Shown: positions 15,327 through 23,922 of the stretch, one piece after another
How the letters are laid out: the number at the start of each line of letters is the position of its first letter
How positions within the stretch are numbered: the first letter of the stretch is position 1
Assembly: GCA_013388755.1 (NCBI GenBank)
Contig: JACAEQ010000084.1
Coordinates: 1-39,751 of the forward strand
Source of the DNA: Chloroflexota bacterium
GTDB taxonomy: Bacteria > Chloroflexota > Chloroflexia > Chloroflexales > Roseiflexaceae
Direction of reading: 5' to 3'
DNA length: 39,751 nt
Notes under the pieces: model-generated
The model's database searches: none
What the model was told of the DNA's origin: nothing
The model's input: only the letters and a program-made list of their open reading frames with translations
Translations under genes and position numbers: made by a program

Positions 15327-15335
15327 TGCTATAAT
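15327..15335 (+). promoter_or_regulatory. Extended -10 promoter of the PPC-domain protein gene
   Basis: TGC followed by TATAAT (15330-15335) is a perfect extended -10 element. No good -35 box is seen. The start site near 15342 gives a leader of about 32 nt to the GTG at 15374. Confidence 0.6.
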
Positions 15336-15373
15336 GCACCCGCGTGCTGCCACCCTGGTTGGAGAACGTCTCA

Positions 15374-17782
15374 GTGAGCCATCGTCACGCGATTCTGCAA
15401 AGACTCACGATCACATTCGTGTTGCTGGGTGCGATCCTGGCGATCGCCACCGGGGTCCCATTCACTATCGTTCGCGCTCAGCAGGTCGTCGTGATCACTC
15501 AGACGGCAGGCGAACTGGCCAACCCACCGCGCGGCGATCCGGGATCGATCATCACCCTTACCTTTGAACTGACGAATAATATCAACGACGCCAATGCCAC
15601 CACGAGCCCGACGACCTCGTTCAATATCACGGTCACGAACCTGCCCACCGGCGTGACCGTCAGTTCGCCCGGAACGATCCAGCTCGCCAATAACGCGCCC
15701 GGCGGCGCAACGACGACGTTCACGCTTCAGCTCAGTATCGGCAGCAATACCACACCCGGTGTGTACAATAACCTGCTGGTGAATGCCGCCGGTTCCTATA
15801 CCACACAGGCCGGGACGATCCGGAGCGTCTCCGCCAGCACCTTCGGGCGCTTCATCGTCACGGTCGGCGGCGCGGTTCCGACTGCTACGGTCCCCCCCAC
15901 CGTAACACCTACTGTGACGCGGACGACCGCGCCAACGGCGACACCCGGCCCGACCTGCCCGGAAGGCGACCGTGACCCGGGTGGTGATTCTGGTAGCGCC
16001 CGCCTGGTGCTGGTCGACTCGCCCGAGGCGCACGGTATCTGCGAGCGCGGTGATGAAGACTGGTTCCGTTTCGGCGCCGTGGGCGGTAAGGTCTATACGA
16101 TTGACATTGAGAAAATGGACGTGGGGATTGATCTCTCACTCGAATTATTCGACGAGAATCGCCAGCGCCTGACATTCAACGACGACTTCTTCAATCGCGA
16201 TCCGGCACGCCCCGATCCCAGGGATATCAAACCGCGGATCCAGTCATGGCGCGCACCGCGCGATGGGTTCTACTATGTTCGCGTGCGCGATACGCTCAAT
16301 ATCGGCGGCGGCGACCGTACCTATGTCTTTGTGGTGCGCTCCGATAGTTATGGGCCAACCCCACAGACCGTCACGGAAGTGTGCCGCGACCTGTTCGAGG
16401 ATGACGGCTTGCCTGAGCAGGCGAAACTTATCACCTCCAATGAGATCCAGCCTGCACGCCGCCTCTGCCCTGCAGGCGATGCCGACTGGGCAAAGTTCTT
16501 CGGCAAGGCTGGCAAGGTGTACTATCTCTACACCGACACCCGCCCCTATAAGAATAACCCGGATTTCAACAACCAGACGCAGGCCGGCGCAGATACGGTT
16601 ATGTACCTGGCAGATCGCGATGGCATCCGGATCATTGACTTCAGCGACGATATTGCCGGTTCGCTTGACTCGCAGATCCGCTTCGTCCCTCAGGTTGATG
16701 GCTTCTATTACGTGCAGATCAAGAATACCGGTGATATCGGCAACCAGTTTATCCGTTACGACCTGATTCTCCAGCAGTGTGTGCCTGACGAGGAATGTGG
16801 GCGCGCGCCGCAACCTGCAACCGTTCCTACCTCCGTACCACCCCTGGCATCCACAGCGACGCCAACCGTGGCGGCGTTTGTCGATGCCACCGCAACACCA
16901 ACGGCACCACCCGGTGGGGCGATTGACGATGCGCTGGCCAGGCAGGAAGAGCGCGAGGCGCGTGCGCTGTTCAATGGCCCGCTGATCGGTTTTGCCGATA
17001 CCTCATTTGACCGGGTGTGGCAACGTACCGACCGGGTAGTGGCGAGCGGCAGAGTGCAGCGTAGCTGGCTGTGGGGGCCACGCGGCCTGATGGCGCGCGC
17101 CGAGAGCTATCAACAGGCTGCCGGTGGCCTGCGCCAGGTACAGTATTTCGATAAAGGGCGCATGGAACTGAACAATCCGTTCGGCGATCGGTCGAACCCC
17201 TGGTTTGTCACGTCGGGCTTGCTGGTCATGGAACTGGTGACCGGGCGCATGCAGATCGGCGATAATGAATATGTCCAGCGCGAAGCGGCTGCCATTCCGG
17301 TCGCTGGCGACGCAGGCGACGCCAGCGCTCCCATGTACGCCAGCTTCGGCATTGTGGCCATGCGCGCTGAACCTGATCGTACCGGCGAACTGCCACGCGC
17401 AACGATCGACCGCAATGGCCAGGTCGGCATGTATACAGGGCCTGCTCGCCAGGAAACGGCACTGGTGTACTATGCGCCAGAGTCAGGGCACAATGTCCCG
17501 CGCGTCTTCTGGGACTATCTCAATGCACGCGGGCCGGTCTATGAGAATAATGCCATACGCAACGATCGTCTCTTCGACTGGCTGTTCGTGCTTGGCTACC
17601 CGGTGAGCGAACCGTTCTGGGCGCGCGTTCAGATCGGCGGAGCCGAACGTGATGTGTTGATCCAGTTGTTTCAACGACGAACGTTGACCTATGTGCCGGA
17701 TAATCCGCCAGGGTGGCGCGTGGAAATGGGCAATGTCGGTCGCCACTACTATCACTGGCGGTACGGTGAAGAATTACCCTGA
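15374..17782 (+). CDS. Large secreted protein with PPC-type domains and Chloroflexi-type C-terminal module
   Basis: This encodes 802 residues. An N-terminal signal segment (about 1-38, ending near VRAQQ) is followed by an Ig-like/NEW3-type domain rich in Thr/Asn (about 45-160), a Thr/Pro linker, and two pre-peptidase C-terminal (PPC)-like domains (about 191-320 and 335-470; DEDWFRF...GKVYTIDIEK...DGFYYVRVRD and DADWAKFF...DGFYYVQIKN). A second Thr/Pro linker follows, then a C-terminal region (about 516-802). That region holds repeats of a pattern QYF.KGRMELNNP...GLLV.EL..G and QLFQRRTLTYVPDNPPGWRVEMGNVGRHY, which I associate with Chloroflexi surface proteins. No catalytic domain is recognised; a structural or binding role at the cell surface is likely. 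The start is taken as GTG 15374 with GGAG 9 nt upstream; a GTG at 15344 would be nearly leaderless. A hairpin follows the stop. Confidence 0.82.
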   Translation: MSHRHAILQRLTITFVLLGAILAIATGVPFTIVRAQQVVVITQTAGELANPPRGDPGSIITLTFELTNNINDANATTSPTTSFNITVTNLPTGVTVSSPGTIQLANNAPGGATTTFTLQLSIGSNTTPGVYNNLLVNAAGSYTTQAGTIRSVSASTFGRFIVTVGGAVPTATVPPTVTPTVTRTTAPTATPGPTCPEGDRDPGGDSGSARLVLVDSPEAHGICERGDEDWFRFGAVGGKVYTIDIEKMDVGIDLSLELFDENRQRLTFNDDFFNRDPARPDPRDIKPRIQSWRAPRDGFYYVRVRDTLNIGGGDRTYVFVVRSDSYGPTPQTVTEVCRDLFEDDGLPEQAKLITSNEIQPARRLCPAGDADWAKFFGKAGKVYYLYTDTRPYKNNPDFNNQTQAGADTVMYLADRDGIRIIDFSDDIAGSLDSQIRFVPQVDGFYYVQIKNTGDIGNQFIRYDLILQQCVPDEECGRAPQPATVPTSVPPLASTATPTVAAFVDATATPTAPPGGAIDDALARQEEREARALFNGPLIGFADTSFDRVWQRTDRVVASGRVQRSWLWGPRGLMARAESYQQAAGGLRQVQYFDKGRMELNNPFGDRSNPWFVTSGLLVMELVTGRMQIGDNEYVQREAAAIPVAGDAGDASAPMYASFGIVAMRAEPDRTGELPRATIDRNGQVGMYTGPARQETALVYYAPESGHNVPRVFWDYLNARGPVYENNAIRNDRLFDWLFVLGYPVSEPFWARVQIGGAERDVLIQLFQRRTLTYVPDNPPGWRVEMGNVGRHYYHWRYGEELP

Positions 17783-17818
17783 GCGGCAGGTCCCGAGCAG
17801 AAACCGCCGGACACACTG

Positions 17819-17843
17819 GCGCCCCATCGTCATGATGGGGCGC
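17819..17843 (+). terminator. Hairpin after the PPC-domain protein gene
   Basis: A perfect 10-bp stem (GCGCCCCATC / GATGGGGCGC) with a GTCAT loop lies 36 bp past the stop. The T tract is poor. Confidence 0.55.
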
Positions 17844-18055
17844 TGCGGTTCCCTGTCCGGTGGCATGTCGAATGGCAGGCACTCAGTCTTTGAAGAAGAA
17901 ACAGCGCAACATCAGGTGTACCTCCCGGTGATGTGGATCGTTCGCAACGTCGAAGAGGTTCACGTGTTCCGATGGGATCATCCCACGAAATGCAGCGCAA
18001 GGCGATGGGTTATTGGTCCCGGCGACGCATAGTCATCAGTACCACGCACGAGGCG

Positions 18056-19276
18056 ATGATGGGGCGACACGGTACGCGATCGCAGCAGTCCGACACAGTA
18101 GATGCCGACACTCGACGTCACGGGCGCCGGCATGAAGCGCCAATCGACATCGCCACTCTGATCGCCGAAGAGATCGGGCCGCGCCCGCCAATGTCGCTCG
18201 GCGAGGCAAAAACTGCGGCCCTGCTCGATGCGCGCCTCCGGCGCGTCGGCATGCGGCTCTCTGCCGAGTCGTACCACGCATCGCGCCTGCCGGGCTACGA
18301 TAGCATAACCGTCGGCATCCTCGCCCTGATTGGTGTTGCCAGTTTCTTCTGGATGCCACTGCCTGCGATCGCACTGTTCGCCGCATGTTTTGGAACGGCA
18401 TTGCTCATGCTGGTATACGGTGACGGCCCGCTGCTTGCGCGGCGCGCGCCAAGCCAGAATGTGGTCGCGACACGCGCTGCGGGAGAGTTGCAGCGCTGGC
18501 GGCTGGTCCTGCTTGCGCCGTTATGTTCACCGCCGGCAGCCGGGCGCCTGATGGCGGCGTTTGGCCATAGCCTGTCCGGTCGCATCCTACGTGTCGCAGC
18601 AGCGGCGATCCTCCTGGCACTCGGGATCGCAGCGGCGCTCCTGCCGGGATCGGAGGCGCGTGTGTGGCTGTGGTACCTCCAGGCGCTCCCGACAACGGCG
18701 CTACTACTGCTCGGGGTTGCCGCACTCGCCGTTCAGTTCGCACCGGCGACACCTGGAGCGATCAATTACGCCGGCGCGCTTGCAACCCTGATCGGTAGCG
18801 CCGCCGCATTGCAGGACCTGGCGAATACGGAGTTGTGGATCGTGGGAGTCGGCGCGGCCGACAGCCGAGCCGGGATCAATGATCTGCTCCGCCGCTATCC
18901 GTTTGATCCCGTTCAGACGCTGTTCGTGGGGCTCGACGGTATTGGCGCAGGAACGTTATGCTACCTTGCGGCGGAAGGAACGTGGCGACTGCGCCTTGCC
19001 GACGCGCTCCTGTTGCGCCTGGCGGCCCGCGTTGTTGATGGTGGCCAGGCCACCGCAGCACCACGCGCCTATCGCGGTGGGCCGACCCTGGCAGGAGCAT
19101 TGCGACACCGTGGGCTCCGCGCGATGACCATCGCCAGCCTCGACGCCGGCCAGCACGTGCCACGGCAGTATGATCGGGACGATACGATCGCCGCCATTGA
19201 CCCGGTACACCTCGATACAGCAGTGCGTCTGGTGGTCGCACTGGCGCGGGCGCTCGACGCCGAACCGCGCACCTGA
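18056..19276 (+). CDS. Membrane protein related to M28 peptidases, catalytic residues lost
   Basis: This encodes 406 residues. It starts with a polar N-terminus, then two membrane helices (about 78-120), a short loop containing SQNVVATR, two further helices near the middle (about 180-230) and a C-terminal soluble part. The layout and phrases such as TELWIVGVGAADSRAGINDLLRRYPFDPVQTLFVGLDGIGAG match membrane-associated M28 aminopeptidase-like proteins. There the corresponding positions normally read like GAEEAG and LDMVG and bind zinc. The Glu-Glu pair and the His ligands are missing, so it is probably not an active peptidase. The start is uncertain: ATG 18056 is chosen because the upstream in-frame sequence looks non-coding. 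The 3' end is 1 bp from the convergent GCS2 ligase gene. Confidence 0.65.
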   Translation: MMGRHGTRSQQSDTVDADTRRHGRRHEAPIDIATLIAEEIGPRPPMSLGEAKTAALLDARLRRVGMRLSAESYHASRLPGYDSITVGILALIGVASFFWMPLPAIALFAACFGTALLMLVYGDGPLLARRAPSQNVVATRAAGELQRWRLVLLAPLCSPPAAGRLMAAFGHSLSGRILRVAAAAILLALGIAAALLPGSEARVWLWYLQALPTTALLLLGVAALAVQFAPATPGAINYAGALATLIGSAAALQDLANTELWIVGVGAADSRAGINDLLRRYPFDPVQTLFVGLDGIGAGTLCYLAAEGTWRLRLADALLLRLAARVVDGGQATAAPRAYRGGPTLAGALRHRGLRAMTIASLDAGQHVPRQYDRDDTIAAIDPVHLDTAVRLVVALARALDAEPRT

Positions 19277-19277
19277 T

Positions 19278-20417
19278 CTAATGCTCCAGAATGGGCACAC
19301 CCTCCAGCGTCTCGACGATCAGATTATCCACAACCGCTTTGAGATCGTTCGTCTCGCGAAACACGGCAATCTGGCGATCGGCGCTGGCACCACCTTCGAC
19401 GACCTTGAGCAAGTATTCGACGTCCTGGCGGCTACCCAGTTCATCAACCACCTCGTCAACGAATGCCACCAGTTCGTGCATCAGCGCCTTCGCATCCACT
19501 TCCTCGCGTTTGCCGAAGTCGATCAGTTTCCCTTCGAGGCCCCAGCGTTGCGCACGCCATTTGTTCTCCATGATAACGGCGCGGCGATACACACGAAAGG
19601 TTGTGTTTTCGGCAAACATACGGTGGAGCTTGACGATCAGCGCCTGCATGAGCGCCGCCAGCGCAATACACTCGTCAACCCTCGTCGCAACGTCGCAGAC
19701 GCGGAACTCGAGCGTGCCGAAATATGGGTGCGGGCGTAGATCCCAGTAGATCTTCTTGCCATCGTCAATGCAGTTGGTACGGATCAACAGGTTGACATAC
19801 CCCTGAAACTCGGCGGCGGAGTGGAAACTCGGCGGGATGCCGGTGCGCGGGAAATTCGAAAAGATCGCCGAGCGGTATGATTTGAAGCCGGTATTGCGCC
19901 CCATCCAGAACGGCGACGAGGTCGAGAGCGCCAGAATATGCGGTAAGAAGTAGCGTGCCACGTTCATCAACTCGATCGCTGTCTCATCGTTGGGCATGCC
20001 AACATGGACGTGCATCCCGAAGATCAGGAGCTGTAACGCCAGTTGCTGCATCTCTTCAACAACGCCTTTGTATCGCTCGAACGGTGTGATTTCCTGGCTC
20101 ATCCAGGACGAGATCGGATGGGTTCCGGCGGCAATAATCGTCAGGCCATGCTGGCGCGCCAGGCCAGCAATCGTGCCGCGTAAACGCGTGACTTCGGCAC
20201 GCGCTTCCTGCACCGTCCGGCATGGTTGCGTGCCGACCTCGACCATGCTCTGGTGCAACTCCGGCTTGATCTGCTCACGCAGAATCATCCGGCCACGATC
20301 CAGGATCTGGGTGATGTACGAGCGCAACTCGCGCGTATGCGGGTCAACGACCTGATATTCCTCTTCAATGCCGATGGTAAACGGGAAATCCGGCGCCGCA
20401 GGATTGTAGGAGGTCAT
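19278..20417 (-). CDS. Carboxylate-amine ligase of the GCS2 (YbdK-type) family
   Basis: This 379-residue glutamate-cysteine-ligase-like enzyme carries the family signature FTIGIEEEYQVVDP (metal-binding acidic cluster), HQSMVEVGTQPCRT, GTHPISSW, GMHVHVGMPNDE (metal and glutamate region) and TLEFRVCDVATRVDE. Such enzymes use ATP to join a carboxylate to an amine; the YbdK branch has weak Glu-Cys ligase activity and its true substrates are often unknown. The start at 20417 has AAGGAG 7 nt upstream and overlaps the stop of the upstream ligase gene as ATGA, so translation is coupled. It is the last gene of a minus-strand set with two ATP-grasp ligases and an esterase, pointing to synthesis of a small amide-linked compound. 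Confidence 0.92.
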   Translation of the reverse strand: MTSYNPAAPDFPFTIGIEEEYQVVDPHTRELRSYITQILDRGRMILREQIKPELHQSMVEVGTQPCRTVQEARAEVTRLRGTIAGLARQHGLTIIAAGTHPISSWMSQEITPFERYKGVVEEMQQLALQLLIFGMHVHVGMPNDETAIELMNVARYFLPHILALSTSSPFWMGRNTGFKSYRSAIFSNFPRTGIPPSFHSAAEFQGYVNLLIRTNCIDDGKKIYWDLRPHPYFGTLEFRVCDVATRVDECIALAALMQALIVKLHRMFAENTTFRVYRRAVIMENKWRAQRWGLEGKLIDFGKREEVDAKALMHELVAFVDEVVDELGSRQDVEYLLKVVEGGASADRQIAVFRETNDLKAVVDNLIVETLEGVPILEH

Positions 20418-21811
20418 GCGGTTGCTCCTTGCGCAACGATGAATACCGGCGTCGTTGAACCACCACCGGCGGTCACATTGAGCAGTGTGACCGTCGAGAG
20501 GCGGCACAGGCATCCCTGCACGTCGGTGCCAAAAACGAATGGATCGCTATCTACCAGGCGCCGGCCAAATTGCAACGTACCATCAATCATGGCCGGGTAT
20601 GCTTCATACGCGATGGTGACGCGCTCCTGCAGGATTGAAGGCGCCTGCAACGCTTCTGCCAGAGCGCGATCCCAGTCGGCTGGCGTCGTCTCCCAGCCAA
20701 TCACCACACCTTTGCCGCCATACTCATCATTCGGCTTGAGGACCAGGCGCTCGCGCTCACGACGCGCAAATGCCAGCAGATCCACGATCGCGCCCTGGTA
20801 CGTCGTTCGCCCGGCCCGTACCAGGCGCGTCCAGGGAACGTGGGCCGCGATCGCTGCGCGTTCGGCGGGGGTAAACAGATCCTGCAGCGCATCATCGGTC
20901 AGCAGGGCAAAGATCGCTTTCTTGTGCAGCAGTTTGGCGCGAAATGAGTTGACCATGCACACCGCGCCGGCAGAATAAGCGCGCATCAACGGATGATCGA
21001 GCGCCTCGGTGCCATAGCGCGTCAACAACTCGCTGGTCAACACACGCTTATACACCAGGTCAATCGGGAACTCCGTCGCACCGGTCGGTTCGGCGGCATC
21101 GAAATGCGTCGCGACAAGACGCCCGTCGCGCAGGGCCAGGTCATCGGGCGAGCAGATCGCCGCCTCGATACCGTGCTCGTGAAAGTACCGCTGAAACAGA
21201 AGAAACTCTGAGCGTGTCGGGAGGCCATGCCAGTCAAGAATGGCGATGCGCGGCAGTCCGGAGCCGCCGGAACTGTGCCAGGCATCCAGCAGAGTATCGA
21301 GCAGACGCTGGCGCGCCGGCAGGGGCGTCCATGTGTAGCGTTCGGCAAACACCTGCATTGCGGGCAGCGTGGCGAAGAGCTCCGAGAGAACATCTTCGTA
21401 GGCGATTGCCGCCGGGCTCTCGCCGTTGTATTCAACGAATTGCAATGATGAGCCGTCGAGGGTCAGAAAGGTATCCATGCGCGAGTGGGCGCTGTGATGC
21501 GGATACCCGGGATCGCGCGTGATCAACGCTTCTTCCTGGGCCGTCAGCGCGATACCGGCGCGCAACGACGGGTCGGCCAGCAGTGCGTCACCCAGGCGCT
21601 GCAACGCAGCAGCGACCGCGCCGACGCCACTGCGCAGCAGATCATACTGGGCGCCGGTCAGGAAGCGCGGGCGCAGCACGCTGACAAGCGGTCGCTCGCC
21701 AAAGTACAGGTTCTGCTCGCGCTGCCCGGTGGTGAGCGCCTCGTGTGTGGCGCGCGCCAGCGCCTCATCGCTCAGGATGGCATGATAGTGATTGATCGCC
21801 TCTTGCAGCAT
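20414..21811 (-). CDS. Circularly permuted ATP-grasp ligase
   Basis: This 465-residue protein is of the circularly permuted ATP-grasp type, related to the ligase domain of glutathionylspermidine synthase. The substrate-binding half comes first (HSRMDTFLTLDGSSLQFVEYNGESPAAIAYED at about 108-140). It is followed by the nucleotide-binding half with SFRAKLLHKKAIFALLTDD, the ATP-binding lysine region RLVLKPNDEYGGKGVVIGWE and a C-terminal acidic stretch. It should form an amide bond between an acyl phosphate and an amine in the cytoplasm; the substrate is unknown. AGGAAC precedes the ATG at 21811. It overlaps the GCS2 gene by 4 bp and lies 116 bp downstream of the other ATP-grasp gene. Confidence 0.88.
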   Translation of the reverse strand: MLQEAINHYHAILSDEALARATHEALTTGQREQNLYFGERPLVSVLRPRFLTGAQYDLLRSGVGAVAAALQRLGDALLADPSLRAGIALTAQEEALITRDPGYPHHSAHSRMDTFLTLDGSSLQFVEYNGESPAAIAYEDVLSELFATLPAMQVFAERYTWTPLPARQRLLDTLLDAWHSSGGSGLPRIAILDWHGLPTRSEFLLFQRYFHEHGIEAAICSPDDLALRDGRLVATHFDAAEPTGATEFPIDLVYKRVLTSELLTRYGTEALDHPLMRAYSAGAVCMVNSFRAKLLHKKAIFALLTDDALQDLFTPAERAAIAAHVPWTRLVRAGRTTYQGAIVDLLAFARRERERLVLKPNDEYGGKGVVIGWETTPADWDRALAEALQAPSILQERVTIAYEAYPAMIDGTLQFGRRLVDSDPFVFGTDVQGCLCRLSTVTLLNVTAGGGSTTPVFIVAQGATA

Positions 21812-21927
21812 GTGCGTTCCTGCGCATCATTCAGGGTGTCACCGACATTCTGCGGAATGAACAGTATCGGGGAAGCGTGCGACACGGCACCAGCAGGCTC
21901 ACTGACACGCAAGGCGCGCAAGCCGCT

Positions 21928-22917
21928 TCAGTCCTTCTTTTTCCGGCCGGCACGCTTCTTCGGCGTGGGGGTAGTACCGGGCGGGTTCAGCAAACTGCTC
22001 CAGTGGATCTCAGCGAGTGTTGCAGGGCCGGATTGCGCCCGGGCAATGCACATATCAGCCATACGATTGACCGCCCAGTTGAAGAACTTCTCCTTCAGCG
22101 ACCAGTAATCCATATCCGGGGCAGGATTGGTGAAATCAATCGCATACGGCACACCGTCCTTCAGCGCGAACTCGACCGTATTCATATCGTAGCCGAGCGC
22201 GCGGCACAGCGTCAATGCGTCACGTACCACCCGTTCATGCTCCTCAGGCGTCAGATACTCCGGCTCATCGAAATAGCGGTGCGGATACGGAGCGCTGACA
22301 TCGAACTTCATGACCAGCACATGCTCCCGGCCAATCACCAGACACCGGACGTACTTATCCCAATGGATGAACTCCTGCAACATCATGCACTCGGCGCCGG
22401 TCTCGTTATACGCTGCCCAGAGGCCTTCCATGTCGTGCAGCTTGTACACCTGTTTGAAGCCCCCACCGGCATGCGGTTTGAGAATCAGCGGAAAGCCACC
22501 GACATAGTCTACCAGTTGCTCCCACGGAATGCGGGGTTCCAGGTTCCGCAACGACTCGACCGGGTGAATATCCGGGATGTACGAATGCGACGGGAGGGCG
22601 ACCGTGCGCGGATGCGCCACACCAAGGCGCGTCGCCAGCGTCGCGCCGGTGAACTTCTCGTCGGCGCTCCACCAGAACGGGTTGTTGATCACGTGCGTCC
22701 CGCCGATTGCCGCAGTCTTCAGAAAGGTCCGATAGTACGGCACCTCGTGGGAGATACGATCGACGATCACAGCATAGCGTGGCGGCTCCGCCATTCTGGT
22801 ACCGCCCAGTTTGACGAACTCAGCCGTCACACCGGCATCACGGCGGTTAACTTCGTTGATGAACGCTTGCGGCCAGGTGTTCTCACGACCAACCAGGATA
22901 CCGATCTTGAGGGTCAC
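21928..22917 (-). CDS. RimK-like ATP-grasp ligase
   Basis: This 329-residue ATP-grasp protein contains the glycine-loop lysine motif GGFPLILKPHAGGGFKQVYKL, the segment MMLQEFIHWDKYVRCLVIGREHVLVMKFD and a metal-binding C-terminal motif (TVEFALKDGVPYAIDFTNPAPDMD). This is the usual order of D-Ala-D-Ala ligase/RimK-type enzymes. The Lys-rich tail (PTPKKRAGRKKKD) is unusual and could bind a polyanion. The start is GTG at 22917, because AAGGAG lies 6 nt upstream; a TTG two codons earlier would have poorer spacing. It probably activates a carboxylate for coupling with an amine in the same pathway as the two following ligases. The substrate is not predictable. Confidence 0.87.
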   Translation of the reverse strand: MTLKIGILVGRENTWPQAFINEVNRRDAGVTAEFVKLGGTRMAEPPRYAVIVDRISHEVPYYRTFLKTAAIGGTHVINNPFWWSADEKFTGATLATRLGVAHPRTVALPSHSYIPDIHPVESLRNLEPRIPWEQLVDYVGGFPLILKPHAGGGFKQVYKLHDMEGLWAAYNETGAECMMLQEFIHWDKYVRCLVIGREHVLVMKFDVSAPYPHRYFDEPEYLTPEEHERVVRDALTLCRALGYDMNTVEFALKDGVPYAIDFTNPAPDMDYWSLKEKFFNWAVNRMADMCIARAQSGPATLAEIHWSSLLNPPGTTPTPKKRAGRKKKD

Positions 22918-22974
22918 TGACAACTCCTTATACGCTGCGGGAACGAGGCGGCAGGTGTTACAACTTTGATTATG

Positions 22975-23694
22975 TCAATCCGCACCATGAATGTACAACT
23001 GGATCATCTGCTGCCAGTAGGGCCAGTCGTGTGACCAGCCATCCCACCAGCGCATGGCATGCCAGATTCCCTTATCCCAGAGCGCCTGCGACAGCGCGGC
23101 ATTGCTCGGCGCCAGTTCATCGTCACGGCCGATGGCCATGATGATCTCCAGGCGTCGCAATTCATCACGCAACTGGCCGGGCTGCAACCCGGCGATAAAC
23201 TCCACTGGATTGTGGAAATAGACGTGCTCATCGTGATACCCACTCATGAACGAGCGGATGTCCATCAAACCCGAAAACGCCAGCACGCGATTGAAGCGCG
23301 TCGGGTGACGCAGGCCAAAGAGCATGGCATGCGTGGCGCCGAATGAGCAACCGTGCGCCATCATAAACGGGTTATCATTCTGGTTGCGAATGAAAGGGAA
23401 CACCTCGTCGAGAATATAGCGTTCATACTGATCATGGCGTTGCAGGCGATCACGCGGATGCGCCCGATCGCAATACCAGCTTTCCTCATCAACACTATCA
23501 ACGCAATAGAGCTGGAGCCACCCCTGCTCGATCTGATGGCCCAGCACGGCAACCATGCCACGATCCTCATACTCAAAGAAGCGCCCGCGCGAGGTAGGAA
23601 ACACAATCACCGGTGCGCCGGCATGGCCGAACACCAGCAACTCCATGGGACGGCCAAGGGCCGGGCTATCCCAGCGATGGTAAGCGCGATTCAT
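22975..23694 (-). CDS. Esterase-type alpha/beta hydrolase
   Basis: This 239-residue putative esterase has the nucleophile elbow GCSFG (Ser117), a likely acid in GRDDEL (about 191-193) and the catalytic His in DGWSHDW (His222), in the usual order. An N-terminal beta-strand region (ELLVFGHAGAPVIVFPTSRG) carries the oxyanion side. The family resembles the esterase D-like small hydrolases. The start at 23694 has GGAG 6 nt upstream. It is the promoter-proximal gene of the ligase set, so it may hydrolyse or transfer the acyl group of the product, or act as an editing thioesterase. That role is inferred from context. Confidence 0.85.
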   Translation of the reverse strand: MNRAYHRWDSPALGRPMELLVFGHAGAPVIVFPTSRGRFFEYEDRGMVAVLGHQIEQGWLQLYCVDSVDEESWYCDRAHPRDRLQRHDQYERYILDEVFPFIRNQNDNPFMMAHGCSFGATHAMLFGLRHPTRFNRVLAFSGLMDIRSFMSGYHDEHVYFHNPVEFIAGLQPGQLRDELRRLEIIMAIGRDDELAPSNAALSQALWDKGIWHAMRWWDGWSHDWPYWQQMIQLYIHGAD

Positions 23695-23744
23695 GCAAGC
23701 TCCGATGGTGCAGTACGTGCTGTGTCTCACGTGTGGGATGCGCA

Positions 23745-23774
23745 ATCTTACCCCGACGTGGCCGAACTTGTCAA
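23745..23774 (-). promoter_or_regulatory. Promoter of the esterase-ligase gene set
   Basis: On the minus strand TTGACA (23774-23769) and TAAGAT (23750-23745) are separated by 18 bp. The start near 23738 gives a leader of about 44 nt. Confidence 0.7.
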
Positions 23775-23794
23775 CGCTGCGCCACGGCGAGGTA

Positions 23795-23803
23795 TGGTAC
23801 AAT
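23795..23803 (+). promoter_or_regulatory. Extended -10 promoter of the O-methyltransferase gene
   Basis: TGG directly before TACAAT (23798-23803) forms an extended -10 box on the plus strand. Its upstream part overlaps the -35 region of the divergent esterase promoter, so the two may interfere. Confidence 0.5.
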
Positions 23804-23922
23804 TCTGACGACAACTGATGATGCGTTACCACGGCGGATGATAAGGTGCGTCGTTCGCGCCTGTTGCCGCCGCGTTCATGACGGCGCAACGTAGTTACCG
23901 TCCAGAACAAGGAGGGCGCGGT

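Noticed and set aside
17933-18055. Upstream in-frame extension of the M28-like gene
   Set aside because: The 41 extra residues look like random Arg/Ser-rich translation, have no ribosome site, and the hydrophobic layout is complete without them.
21877-22920. A 347-codon plus-strand frame opposite the RimK-like ligase
   Set aside because: The minus-strand frame has clear ATP-grasp motifs and a ribosome site; the plus-strand translation is Arg/His-rich with no domain.
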